64,000 nucleotides of DNA from Solanum dulcamara (lineage: Eukaryota; Streptophyta; Magnoliopsida; Solanales; Solanaceae). Below the pieces are notes generated by a model. It was not told the DNA's origin. It saw nothing but the letters and a program-made list of their open reading frames with translations, and ran no database searches. The stretch covers positions 74,833,257 to 74,897,256 of the forward strand of contig NC_077238.1 of the NCBI RefSeq assembly GCF_947179165.1, written 5' to 3'. Shown piece after piece: positions 20,964 to 32,441 of the stretch (the stretch's first letter is position 1; the number at the start of each line of letters is the position of its first letter). The position numbers and the translations under genes were made by a program.

Positions 20964-23860
20964 TCTTGATTAACCTGATCAAAACATAAACATGAATCTT
21001 AAAATTTCATTAATAGTATATGTTAAGAAAACTAATTAATTTTTCATAATCAATATGTTGAAAGGAGGAATAAGAACTACTAAAGTTCCACAATTATCCA
21101 AATTGTACCATAAATTAAAATTTTCATATCAATTTTTTACCACGACTTGAATTATCAATTATTAAGAACTTACTTGACCTAAAAAAAAAAGAATCTTGTA
21201 GAATGATTAGAATATTCCACTATTGTTAAACCCTAGCCATGCCACAATAGTAGCGGAGTCAAGAATTCGTATAAAATAAAATTTTAAAAAGAATATAAAT
21301 TGTCAGATATGGCAAGTTTATTGGGTTTTCTCCAACTACTTACAGGTTTGCTTTCTGTTTCCTAGTTATACTAAATATCAGGGAATGTAGAAAATATTAG
21401 GTAAAATAAATATCCCTAAAATATAATATCTTTTCTAGAAGAAATTAAATTATGTTTTGTTCAAAATAAAATTTTAAAAGATTTTCCTAAATTTATAACG
21501 TAAGTTGAAAGAAGTTAAGAAAATTTTCTTAAAATCCCTAAATAAATACAGGAAAATTCTTTTTTCAAGAAATAATCTAAATTCCTACATGAAATTAAAA
21601 TGGACTTAGCACTTTACAAACAATAATTAAATTGTATTAAGTTTGTTTTTTTAAAAAAACAATTATTTCCAAAGTTCCTTTCGTAAATAAAAAAGAAGAA
21701 ACACAATTATTGCCAACGTTCCTTTCGTAGGTAAAAAAAGGAAAAAAAATAAATCCCAAAATTCTTAATGTAAATGAAATAGGAAAATACCTTTCAAAAA
21801 AGGAATCCAATTATCCTCAGTTCCTAAAAACTACCAAATAATCTACAAAAAATTGATAGTTATAGGACAAACCTTCGAAAGATTTATGTTTTATAAAAAT
21901 AGAAGTTTTTATAAAAAAAATTGATGGCTAAAACTGTTGTAGCATTCACATATTTTTTTTTATTTCTTTTAAAAAATCTTAGTTTTCTTAAGAGAGAGAT
22001 TATTTAATTAGTTTTCTAATCTACGAAAAAGATTAAAGATTTTTATCATGTTTTTACGATCATACGTGTCTGTAAATGTGTGTTTCAATTGCTATTGGAC
22101 TTTGAAGATCTTATCATGAACTTTTGAATCTCAATTCACCAATTATATTTTAAGATTATGGAACTTTATTAAAAAGAGAAAACTCACATAATAAACTATT
22201 TTAAAAAAATTGAAACAATGTAAGAAAAATAAGATTTGGAGTCTTTGAAATGTTTTTTTAAAAAAATATGAAACAAAAAATTACATAAAAAAATAATTTA
22301 AATAAATGGACATTTGTCCAACAATAAAAAAACGAAAAAACTTAAATTAATTCATTTGAAACAAAAAAAATAAAAAGAAATATCCACAACCGTACTAAAA
22401 TACCACATAATTATATGATTATTTTTAAATGTCATGTAATTGATGCATGATTTTTAGAAAAATTAAAATTTTAAAAATTTGAATAGCATGTCTACAATTT
22501 GATATTCAAGTGATTAAAACTTCTTAGTTTTAAGTTTTGCATTATCATAATCATAGGACTTTTTTTAATTACATTTTATTTTAATCTAACGATTAAATTT
22601 TCTTATATCTTTATTATTCTAACAAGAAGATAATATGAATTGTGTTAAAGTAATAATGCTAAAAATAATTATTATCAAATTTAGACTATGAATTAAGCTT
22701 ATATATTGATTTATTTTCATAAGTATTCTATTATAACATGTAAGGTGCTAAATGCTAACATTCTCTAAGAAAAGTATTATATTTTTAATTAAAAAAATGC
22801 TAACATTCTCTAATGTAAATTTTACAATACCATTTTATAATAGGTTGAATTTTTAAGTTGTCAATAAATCAGTATTTAAAATTACATTAATAACTGACCG
22901 TGAAACACGCAGGTACGTATACTAGTTAATATAATAAGAAAAATACATTTTCAAGAATGAGTCAAATTTCCCCCAATTCTAGATATTCATAAATCATAAC
23001 GTAAATAAAAGAGGAAAACACATTTTTGAGAAGGAATAAATTGTTTTCCTTTCCCAGAAAGTAGAAAAATGTATATAATATTATTATTTTTAAAATCAAG
23101 AAGGAATACAATTGCTCTCAAAGTATAAAGACATCCCTAACATTTCCTATGGTAAATAAAAAAGAAACATATTAATAGCAATTACAATTGTCTCCAACAT
23201 GTAATATAAAGTCAATTATATTGGGATATACGCGTAAATACAGTATAATATAATTATCAAAATAATAATATTGAAATCTAAAATAAATATTACTACAATA
23301 ATATTTTAAATAAGATATATAATAATACTTGAGTTGTCTTGGCACTGTCCTCGTAAACTATTTCAACAGTGTAAAATATTTTTCTAACAATAAATAAGTC
23401 TTTTCTAATTAATTAAATAATATAAAAAATAATAAAATATAAATACTACAGACAATTGAAAAGAAGAGTGCTTTTTATTTTTCTTTGGTTGATTGTTCTC
23501 TATTGATTTTTCTCAATAATAGAGACATTTGATCATTTATATAGAGAAGATGAGGGAGTGAAAGAATGGAAAAAATAACTGTTGTAAAAATATTGAAAGT
23601 GATAAACTTTGGGACAAAGAAAAGATAATACTTACTCATCAAGTTGGATGACTAAGTAATAAAAGGATCACATGTAAAATATATTATTTTGTTAAGTAAC
23701 TTGTTGTCCACATAGGTGTGAAGCCAGATCATACTAAAGACAATAAAAAAATTTAAAAAATGAAAGATTTCGCAGAAGAAATTAAATGAAGTACTCCAGA
23801 TACAAAGAATGGAAAAGTGTTTTCCAGATACAAAATATGAAAAAGTGTTTATAATTTCTC
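20964..23860. other. AT-rich intergenic DNA
   Basis: Long AT-rich stretch with many short homopolymers. Near 21600-21760 there are two similar phrases (aattatt-ccaa-gttcctttcgta) some 60 bases apart. Otherwise I see no coding exon, element terminus or strong repeat. The 20612-20872 and 20547-20783 frames overlap the zinc-ribbon exons and are shadows. Confidence 0.4.
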
Positions 23861-23873
23861 CTCTCAGGGCTTA

Positions 23874-24088
23874 TGCACCAGCTGTATTTGTGCAATTTCT
23901 TGTGAAGTCAAATTTTCATCAATATGGTTCAAGGAAATGAACTCCTGGCCTCGAATGTCCATATAAAGAACATGACGAACATAAATATCCTCTTTAACTT
24001 CTATTCTAAATAACTGAATATCTTTTATAAGAAATCGGAGGAATATGCGATAATTTTTTCCTAAAAATCCCCAACGAAAAATACACGT
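23874..24088 (-). pseudogene. ycf4: plastid ycf4 fragment in nuclear DNA (NUPT)
   Basis: On - the frame reads [11 protein letters not shown], then [12 protein letters not shown], then [15 protein letters not shown] and DENLT, up to a TGA at 23874. These blocks are the C-terminal half of chloroplast Ycf4, a photosystem I assembly factor, as I recall it. Roughly a third of the residues differ, the last 15 or so residues diverge, and the stop comes early. Upstream sequence is not Ycf4-like and has stops. In a nuclear context this is an old plastid insertion. About 70 codons remain open despite the divergence. No promoter or targeting peptide is seen. Confidence 0.75.
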
Positions 24089-24529
24089 AAATCTTTTAAA
24101 ATAATTATTATATTGCTAACATATTTTACTTTATTCCTTAATATTTAAGGATGGGGCAATAATATTCTTCACATGTTGAAATGGAACGATGGTCTCTTTT
24201 AACTCAAAAAATTGAATACTAATGCAAAAAATAAAAATAAAAAAATTTGAAGTTCGAATATTCTTTTGGATGTTGCTTTTACATATGATTCTAATGAACC
24301 AATATTAAATTTTGAAGGATTAGTCAATCAATCATATCCGTTTTAGTGAGAAAAGGTTTTTTGTTTTAGTTTGACCTGCTACTATGATGATATCTTTTAA
24401 ATAATTATGCTTATTTAAGCGCTGATTTATATTTGGAATTATTAAATTTTTCCCCTATTTGGTGTCTCTGTAACACATGTTAACATAAAAGCTGCTGCAA
24501 AATAGTTGGAAGTTCCTACTCAAAGGGTA
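24089..24529. other. AT-rich spacer between two organelle-like inserts
   Basis: No gene or element seen. Confidence 0.4.
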
Positions 24530-24935
24530 ATGTTTTTTTTTTCTGAAGATAAGCCCTACCCACTATCCTTTCCCAAAAAAAAGGGGGCCCGTCCTCGAGA
24601 GGACTCAAACTACAATAACTATTCTTCATCGCCGTTAGGCCGCTCGCATAATACCCATGCATGATATTTAATCGTATATAACAAAAGTTCTTGTTCTCGT
24701 CCAGGCACATTAGTTTTTGGCAGCGCCCAATACACCGGCAACTCCCGTCATATGAAAGGGGTTCAAGGTCCAAAAGCTTCACCGACTGCTTTATCCACAA
24801 GAATGTCATAAAGGTTCTCTCCGGTCTTCCTCAAAAAGACAGCTTTAGAGCGCAAGTTCGAAAGGACCCTCTTATTCTCATGGCCTGGTCTGATCAATAC
24901 CCAGCCGAACCTCTTTTGTTCCAAAGAATTTGAAT
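24530..24935. other. probable organellar (mitochondrial?) DNA insert
   Basis: This stretch is clearly richer in G+C than everything around it and has complex, non-repetitive text. Open frames of 97 (-) and 80 (+) codons cross it without a recognisable protein. Such composition in an AT-rich plant intergenic region fits a mitochondrial insertion, and a plastid fragment lies 440 bases away. It could instead be part of an unknown transposon. Confidence 0.4.
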
Positions 24936-25290
24936 TTGAAAAAAGTAATAAACCTGAGGTGTGTAGCAGTCCAAATAAATATAAAATTTATTTGTTAAAC
25001 ATTTCTGATATAACCTCTTAATAGCCTAAGTGTAACTTGAATTATGAACATTTTGAATTTGAAAAAAAAGAAGATATATCTCATTTAAATTTTACACTTA
25101 GCTTTTGATATATACGTCCTACTACTAATCCAAGGAAGGGGGATATTTTTATTTTAAAAAAAACGGGGGTGAATTGTTTTTGAATTTTTCTTGTGTAGAA
25201 TAAATTGATCGTATCTATCCAATTAATAGTTATTTATGTCTGACTCGCTATTCAATATGGACATTGATGTTAAACTATTCTCGAATGCAG

Positions 25291-25378
25291 GAGAAAACAG
25301 CCTTTGTCAAATATCACATTGCCATCTTGGGCTATTGAGGACCTAGTAGGATTTCAAGAATACAAGTCTAAACACAAG
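25291..25378 (+). pseudogene. orphan exon-like block (possibly B-box/DBB family)
   Basis: A GCAG acceptor precedes and an AAG/GTTAGA donor follows an 88-base open block. It reads SNITLPSWAIEDLVGFQEYK in the middle. LPSWAxxDLxxF is reminiscent of the region after the B-boxes in double B-box zinc-finger proteins. No neighbouring exon was found. Family assignment is weak. Confidence 0.3.
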
Positions 25379-25870
25379 GTTAGAGAGACTTGCTCGATTT
25401 TATTTTTATTTGGTGTGATGATGATAGGAGTTAAGCTTAAATGGAATATGAAGAATCATATAGTTGAACACAACTTGTTTGGAACTGAGGCGTTGTTGTC
25501 ATTGTTGTTATGTTAATACTCTTAACTCTCCCTTTCTACAGTCCAATCCTAAATGTGCCTTCGTGTATTATATGTTTAACGACCTCATGATTTTTGATAT
25601 ATACATTTAGTAAGCTAAGAAAGAACGTTCGTTTGGTCCTAATTCTCTTTCGATACTTACTTTTCACAACTTTACAATGATCAACTTGTACATATTTAGT
25701 GTATTGAAAATACTCTTCAACTTATCACCTACTTTCAAGAATCCATTTTTGCATGACACTGTACAAAAAAATGTACACTTTTTCCATGTCTTACCTAAAA
25801 AATTTCACAACAATTCATATAAGGAGCTTTAACAAGATACATTTTAATCACTCAAAGTTCTCTAAACAAA

Positions 25871-27106
25871 ATGGCTAGACTAGTTAATCCCATTTTCATT
25901 TCCTGTCTATACATAAGTTTCATTCATACACTTTCATGTTTTGTCAATGCAACAACTTTACAGTCTGATATTCAAGTTCTAGTAGCCATCAAGACGTTGA
26001 TAGACCCCTTTTCAATAACCCCGGATTCCTTCCTTCGTAGTTGGGATTTCAACTTAGACCCTTGTGACACGACGGGGGCAAGTTTCTTGGGAATTCTTTG
26101 CACAGTTCCTGATCTAGTGGACACTAATGCCACGAGCCGGATAATGGAAATTGATCTAGAAGGTGATGGACTAGAGGGGTTCTTGACATCGTCCATCGGG
26201 AACTTAACAGAACTTGTCTCTCTGAATCTAGGCAGGAACAAGTTCAGAGGACCAGTTCCTGAGAGTATTACTAATTTGAGGAAACTAACAAGTCTTCAAC
26301 TTTATGAGAATTTTTTCTCTGGTAGTCTTGTTAATGACATTGGTGTCCTTACAAAACTTGAAATTCTTGATGTTTCGAATAACAGGCTATCTGGTTCGAT
26401 CCCTTCATCGATTACATCACTTAGAAGTTTGACACAATTAGACCTGTCTAACAATGAATTTACAGGGAAAATTCCTCAACTTAATGGTTTATGGCAACTC
26501 TCTTCATTTGATATTTCCAATAACCAAATTTATGGGAATTTGCCACAATTCCCATTGAAAATCAAGACACTATCACTAAGCCACAATTTGCTATCAGGAC
26601 ACATCACTCCAGTGAATAAACTTAGACATCTCAGAACATTAGACCTTAGTGATAACAGATTTTCAGGAGGAATAAACAAAGGGATCTTCAAGTTACCTGA
26701 CTTAAGTCACGTAAACGTTTCAGTAAACCAGTTCACAACGTTGGAGGTGGTGGAATTCTCTGATAAAGAATCACAGCTTTGCACGTTAGACGTACATGCC
26801 AATCGTCTACATGGTCATTTGCCTGTGAACTTGATTACTTACCCAAACTTAACGGAAATAAACCTTGGACATAACTTGTTTTCAGGTGAGATTCCATCAG
26901 AATATTGGTCAAGACTCGGGTTTTCATGGAGAACTCTGAACTTGGAATATAATAACCTGGAGGGATCGGTGCCTCGAGAGCTCAACAGGACTTTGGAAGG
27001 GGTTCAGGGAAGTTTTGAACACAACTGTCTCATTTGTCCAAAGGGCTTGCAGCTATGTCATGGACAGAGGACAGCTTCAGAATGTCATGGAGGAGACCAT
27101 AAATAG
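25871..27106 (+). CDS. secreted leucine-rich-repeat protein, 411 aa
   Basis: Intronless frame with a signal peptide (residues 1-27, cut near FVNA). A plant LRR N-terminal domain follows (ALIKxLIDP-like segment, LRSWDFNLDPCD). About ten plant-type repeats (LxxLxxLxLxxNxFxGxIP) span residues 90-365. The C-terminal cap has Cys-x2-Cys pairs (NCLICPKGLQLC, SEC). There is no transmembrane helix, kinase or GPI signal, so the protein should be extracellular and could act as a co-receptor or receptor-like scaffold. Six-residue motifs agree with the kinase-less LRR family near PII-2-type proteins; no named orthologue is claimed. The start is the first ATG after an in-frame AT-rich leader. Its 3' end faces the LCAT1 gene; the two genes converge. 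Confidence 0.85.
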   Translation: MARLVNPIFISCLYISFIHTLSCFVNATTLQSDIQVLVAIKTLIDPFSITPDSFLRSWDFNLDPCDTTGASFLGILCTVPDLVDTNATSRIMEIDLEGDGLEGFLTSSIGNLTELVSLNLGRNKFRGPVPESITNLRKLTSLQLYENFFSGSLVNDIGVLTKLEILDVSNNRLSGSIPSSITSLRSLTQLDLSNNEFTGKIPQLNGLWQLSSFDISNNQIYGNLPQFPLKIKTLSLSHNLLSGHITPVNKLRHLRTLDLSDNRFSGGINKGIFKLPDLSHVNVSVNQFTTLEVVEFSDKESQLCTLDVHANRLHGHLPVNLITYPNLTEINLGHNLFSGEIPSEYWSRLGFSWRTLNLEYNNLEGSVPRELNRTLEGVQGSFEHNCLICPKGLQLCHGQRTASECHGGDHK

Positions 27107-27246
27107 TTGATATATTTATCTTTTAAATGTTTTGAAAAATACTACTGTATTTTTATTTTATATGGAATATCTAATGTCTGTTTCAAGGTTAAATGTTTTT
27201 CCTAGTTCCCAATATAGTTTATAAGTTGCAGCCTGTTATTTCAAGG

Positions 27247-27252
27247 AATAAA
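27247..27252 (+). terminator. polyadenylation signal candidate for the LRR gene
   Basis: AATAAA lies 141 bases after the stop codon, a usual distance for a plant 3' UTR. Confidence 0.4.
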
Positions 27253-27873
27253 GAGTAGCATCAAAAGCTCCTTAAATTTGGCAGTGTATTTCATTTAGAC
27301 ATTCGAACTACAACACATTTTCTTATTGAGTACCTGAACACATGATAAGTGTTACTATTAGACACTCTTTCGGCTCAATTTTTTGAAAAGTTTTTGTGCG
27401 TGTTCTCAATCGTTCATCACATATATAAGTTAATGACTTAAAATATCTTCGTTAGAAGGCGATTTCAAACAACGGAGTATAGCTCACCATCAAACAGAGT
27501 ATGACTTAAAATATGTTACCCCCTTTGTCTCCTCACGGAGTATAGCTCACCATCCAAACATCTGATTAGAGGGCGACTTCAAACAACTAGTTGATTGAAA
27601 TCAGCTTAATTAGGGTGTCATTCTGTTAATATTTGACTATCATAGACACCGCGAAGATCAACAAAAGAAGAACCTTACATGAAATATACCAGCCCAACAA
27701 TACAACATTTTTACGTCCTCTTCGGCACATATTGTAGTTACTGGTACATCATATGTTCACATGTTAGTACAGAATGATATCATGTTCATGGTGTTATACA
27801 TGTTGAGAACCATCTGAAGCACGGGCAAGTACACTAAATACAATAAGAAATATATATATATAATGAATCGTCA
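27253..27873. other. intergenic DNA between convergent genes
   Basis: Contains a diverged direct repeat: cggagtatagctcaccatc occurs at about 27474 and about 27536, with gcgacttcaaacaac-like text near 27460 and 27570. No gene is seen. Confidence 0.5.
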
Positions 27874-29576
27874 TCAAGCTTTTGAAACTAGTGAAATGTC
27901 AGAGTTAATACAAGAAATCTTTTCAACTATTTTCTCAAGTGCAACTTCATCTGTTAGTGTACCTGTATGTGAAACTCCTTGTAACTTAAGGACTTCAAGG
28001 TGTTGGTGAGTACTCTTATTTGATTCAAGACTCAACAAGCTTACCATATTAACCGTTCCATCTCCGTCCCCATACACAATCTCAGGCCTCTTATCAAAAT
28101 CGCCATCTGATCCATACAATAATGTCTCTGGAGTCTTAATCCCACAACCAATTATACAAGTGATAGGCACTTGATCATCAGGGAAAGTACTAGATGAAAA
28201 ATTGTCAACCAAGGGAAGAATACGCGATGTGTAAGGCATAACCCCTTGAGAAAACCCAATATCCTTTAGGAATTTCGGGATATCATGAGCTGAGTATCCA
28301 ACATTTGGGGTAACAACAAGTGGTGTTTTGGAGGTAAACACTTTTGGAGAAGGCAAAAGCCACATGTTACTTTCAGAACTTCTCTGTTCTTCCCTTACTA
28401 ATAATGGATTAACTAAAGGCAATCCAAGTGTGTAACCAGAAGCAAAAGTGAGCATTTGCACAACTGTTCCTCCCCATGGTGTGGACAATGCTATAAAGTG
28501 TTTGATGTATTTTTGGCTCCAGGATTTCAGATTCCGAACGAGTAGTTGATGGACATATAAACCTCCTAAGCTGTGCGAAACAAGAATAACAGGTTTACCT
28601 CCATTTGAATTGCTTGCATTTTCTATAAGTCCTTTTAGGTCCTTGAGAAATTTCGAACCAACACGACTAGGATGACCTTCTGCAGCTAAACCATAACGAA
28701 AATCGTATGGTGCTCCAAACAGATTTTCTCCATCTCTATAGCCTAGTTCTTCCAAAGCCTTCACAAGTGGCTCCATATATGCTGTAATTTTCCTAAACAT
28801 ATTTAGTACATACATGTTAAAAAATAGTTACTACAAGGCAATCAATCTACTAAACAAATTATGGAATTTCTTGAATTATTGATTGACACGACAGGGTTGT
28901 CTAAGAGTGCACATCTATACACCTCGACTTGGTCTCAACTGGCTACTAAACATTCCAACTTGTTCTCACCATGTCTCGTGGACACCAATGTTGAGTGCTT
29001 AACTGACACAATAGAGACGAGTTGAGGTGTCTAGACGTAGATGTGCATACTCAAAGTTAGAGCGTTTATTTACCAACTGTGATCAAATTTGAGTGTGTGT
29101 TTACATATTATGCCAAAATAATAATTAATAAATGACCAAGCACTCAATATATTATCAAGAAAAGCTCATAAATAAATAAGTGGTACTTAATTAACTTACT
29201 GTAGATAAGGATCAAGATAAAGAAGGGGCTTAGTAGAACCAAAATGTGTAATCCTAGTTTGAACACCAGGAGCATCATAATAATCATCTAAATGTGTTTG
29301 ATAATAAAGCTTCATCCTTTGATTAAAGCACTTTGTAAAGGGTGACAAAAGTACACTTGGATCAAACCATATCCTAAACCAACCTTCACTATCTTTTTTT
29401 AGCGGATACCATTTGTTGCACAACAAGCTTGTAGACTTGTACTTTGAAGTTAACCTAGCTTCTAATTGGTTTCCACCAGCTCCTGGTATCAAGATTAGAG
29501 GGTGGAGGTTAGTACTAATTGCTTGGCAATTAGTGTACAACATTATAGACATTATGAATATGCTTAGGATTTTCAT
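27874..29576 (-). CDS. LCAT1: lecithin:cholesterol acyltransferase-like 1 (two exons, 431 aa)
   Basis: Exon 1 is 29576-29200 and exon 2 is 28792-27874. The intron has a GTAAGT donor and a TTTAG acceptor; joining gives PYLQ/KITAYMEP in frame and 432 codons in all. Residues 1-19 form a signal peptide (ends NCQA). The N-terminus has PGAGGNQLEA, the lid region of the LCAT family. The Ser of HSLGG (about S200), the Asp of YGDGDGTVN (about D370) and the His of GVSHTG (about H401) form the alpha/beta-hydrolase triad. Length and text fit Arabidopsis LCAT1 (At1g27480, 432 aa). The family acts on glycerophospholipids as phospholipase or acyltransferase; the exact reaction of the plant LCAT1 member is less certain. 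All key residues are intact, so it should be functional. An inverted repeat sits in the intron. Confidence 0.92.
28901..29055. repeat. imperfect inverted repeat in the LCAT1 intron
   Basis: agtgcacatctatacacctc in the left arm pairs with gaggtgt-tagacg-tagatgtgca in the right arm; gacttggtctc pairs with gagacgagttg. The arms are about 35-40 bases and the loop about 80. It resembles a small MITE or a hairpin-forming remnant. No clear target duplication was found. Confidence 0.6.
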
Positions 29577-30489
29577 GGCTAATTACAAAAATGTCAATGG
29601 ACAAAGAGGAAGGAAGATGTCCAAGGCCATTGGTGTAATTAGTTTTGTGATTGGATAAGGATATGGAGAAACTTTGTTCCTTATTTTTGTGGTAGATAAT
29701 GTGTTGACATCTTTAATTATTATTGGGACAAACGTACAAATATGATTTACGTTATTATTTCAATGTTAGCACATATGGAAAGAATTATCTAGTATTTTTG
29801 TTTTTGCTAAAATTTAAACCTGACACATAGCTCTCAACCACTTTATTGATTATTTGGTTATATTAATTGATGTATGGTGTTAGTTCTTGAAAAAATAATT
29901 TGGAGAATAACTAATTAATGTGAAGGGTAAAATAGAGAGAAAAAATTATCTTTTCTTAATATGTTTAAAAGTGACAAGTAAAAATAAAAATCTATTTTTG
30001 AAAGTAAAAGTAAGGTAGTTATAGTAAGTTTCTTTAAATCTCTTCATTTTTCTTCAACTTTTCCTTAGTTATCCATTTAAAATAACTTATATTACAATTA
30101 ATACACTTAAATACTCATTCCATCGTAATTATTCAAATGCACATAAATACTAAAGCACATCTTTTTAATTGTATAAATTTCTCCTTTCCATTGCTTCTCT
30201 TATTCTTCATTGTTATGATTTCACTCCTTTTCATTCGAAACTTTGTTTACAAAAAGTCGCCTCCTTTTTCTTCTCCTTCCTCTTTTCCCTTTTTTCTATG
30301 ATATTTTAAACCTGATTATCAATCTTATATGTATACAATTTTGGTGCATAATTTTCATAGGTTTGCAAGTAGAAAAGCATGGAATATGACCTTATTTGTG
30401 AGAAATATTCGTCGAATAGTTGAGATCAGTTTGAGCTTCAGTTAGCTTACTGTATGATTTTCTAAAGTTGCATTGTCGAATATTTCATA
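29577..30489. other. intergenic DNA upstream of LCAT1
   Basis: Holds the LCAT1 promoter (minus strand), not resolved by eye. Elsewhere AT-rich, with pyrimidine-rich stretches near 30170-30300. No other gene is seen; the 81-codon + frame at 29413 is the antisense of exon 1. Confidence 0.4.
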
Positions 30490-30497
30490 CACAGGTA

Positions 30498-31116
30498 TAG
30501 GGGTGTACATGGACCGGATTGGTTCGAATTTTGTACAAACCAAACCAAACCATTTGTGTCGGGTTATTAAATCTATAAACCAAACCAAACCAATAAAAGT
30601 CGGGTTTTTCGATATCAATTTTTCTCGAATTTTTCGGATTTCTCGAATTTTTCATAGTATCTAATAAAAAACACAGAGCAGTGCTTCTTAAAAAGAGTTC
30701 TAGTACAAAATATCAACATATAAGATGGAGGAAGAACATTGTTTGAAGTTTTAACTTTATAATATAACTTTATAAGATGGGCTTTTTTTGTATATTATTT
30801 AAATAGGCTTCTCAAGTCCAAATCTAAATGTAACAAAGAAAACAAAAATTATGAAAAAAAATTTAAAAATATTTATAAATTACATTTTAATAAATATTTT
30901 TATGTATAACATAATTTAAAAGTAGTATATCTATAATCAGGTCAGTTTGGGTTCGATTTGACTTTTTTTGTTAAAACCAAACCAACCCTTTAATGGTCGA
31001 ATTTTTTTTTCCAAACACCAAACCAAGTCAAACCAAACCACTAGTCGGATTTTTTTTCCGATTTGGTTCGGTTTATCGGTTTGGTGCGGTTTATCGATTT
31101 GTCCTGTACAGCCCTA
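30498..31116. mobile_element. non-autonomous hAT element with 8-bp target duplication
   Basis: Left end TAGGGGTGTACA, right end TGTACAGCCCTA (inverted, one mismatch), flanked on both sides by cacaggta (30490-30497 and 31117-31124). The inner ends are rich in AACCAAACC and GGTTTGGTT blocks. Length is 619 bases. TAGGG ends and an 8-bp duplication are diagnostic of the hAT superfamily. There is no transposase. It makes up the short open frames here. Confidence 0.9.
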
Positions 31117-31124
31117 CACAGGTA

Positions 31125-31244
31125 TATTATGCATGGTTTTACATATCATATTTGATAATGAACATTGTGGTTGCAATGGTAGAGTCAGAATTTTCATTAC
31201 AGGGGTTAAAATTTAAAGAAGTAAACTCGCGAAAAAGTCAAAGA
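31125..31244. other. spacer between hAT element and SINE
   Basis: Continues the original host sequence interrupted by the hAT insertion; no gene is seen. Confidence 0.5.
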
Positions 31245-31262
31245 AGATTCAACCATGTATAA

Positions 31263-31442
31263 GGGCAGCCCGGTGCACTAAAGCTCCCGCTATGTGCAGG
31301 GTCCGGGAAAGGGCCCGACCACAAGAGTCTATTGTACGCAGCCTTACCTTACGCTTCTACTAGAGGTTGTTTCCAAGGCTTGAACCCGTGACCTCATAGT
31401 CATATGGCAGCAACTTTACCAGTTACTCCAAGGCTCCTCTTC
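31263..31442 (-). mobile_element. Au-type SINE with 18-bp target duplication
   Basis: On - the element starts gaggagccttggagtaactg (polymerase III A-box-like) and contains a B-box-like ggttcaagcc. It ends ccgggctgccc. It is flanked by agattcaaccatgtataa at 31245-31262 and 31443-31460, an 18-bp perfect duplication. The sequence agrees with the Au SINE family as I recall it from grasses and Solanaceae. Length is 180 bases. Confidence 0.85.
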
Positions 31443-31460
31443 AGATTCAACCATGTATAA

Positions 31461-32441
31461 AAAGTATAATTTTCGACGAAAAGGAGGTTCGGTGGCCCTA
31501 CCCAACTCTGCCCCTATGTGGTTGCATTATGTGTATTGCATTTAGTGAGCGGATGATCACTTCAACCAGCGACCTTGGCATCATCCCAGAACCACACATG
31601 CAGGTTCATTGACTGGCCAGCTTTTGCCACCGGACAGTGGCCAGTTTCAGGGACTAGCTAGCAGTCTTAGCCTTGAATTCATCGATGCTCTGAATCATGG
31701 AGTAAACACAACATAGGTCACTGTCATGTTGCAACTCTCTCCAGTTACATGTTCACAGGTGCACATTCAGTTTAGCCTTCCAGCACAACATCAGTTCTGT
31801 TCAGTTTAACATTCAAGCACAATTGCATGCAGCTATTGTAGAGCAGGCATGCATATGTTTACTTCATAGGATTATCTTGGACTTAAGAGACATGTCGAGG
31901 AAGCTTACCAGGTCTAGATGACTCACCCCTGACCACTTGTGCAAATACGTCTGATATTCACAAGGCTGCACATACAATCCAAGATGAAATAATTATCTTG
32001 ATTCTGTGTGGAATAAGGTAATGCGAGATGACCACCTCCTATATTCTCGCTTCAAGGAAAGAAGCCAATTCTAGTAAACATGATGCAAAGAGCTAGTCAA
32101 GAGAACCATTAACATGTTTAACATGTCTACCATCAGATTAAGAAAGGCTACAAATGAGTAATCAATATCCACTGTTACAATGCAAGACATAGATGTACAC
32201 TCTTGTCATACCACCATACATAGCAGTAGTTCTAGAAGTATAACCCTATACTCTCGTAATGGTCCCCTCTGTGGTGACATATTCAGCAGATGCTCATAAA
32301 GCTGCAAGTCTCATGCTGCTCAAGTTTGGCTGATCTTGTATTCTCGGGCATAGCCTTATGCCAGAAGTGAAAAAATACATGGAGCACCATTAGCATAAGT
32401 TGGCTTCGCCTGATGCCAGAAAATCAGTCTTATTTCTTGAA
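31461..32441. other. 3' flank of the tail-anchored-protein gene
   Basis: Downstream of the last exon on -. Moderately GC text; probably includes the 3' UTR. No other gene is seen. Confidence 0.4.

Noticed and set aside
24516..24933. 97-codon (-) and 80-codon (+) frames as genes
   Set aside because: They overlap on opposite strands, show no motif and lie in a block that looks organellar.
31263..31442. tRNA gene suggested by A- and B-box-like motifs
   Set aside because: No cloverleaf; the motifs belong to a SINE with an 18-bp target duplication.
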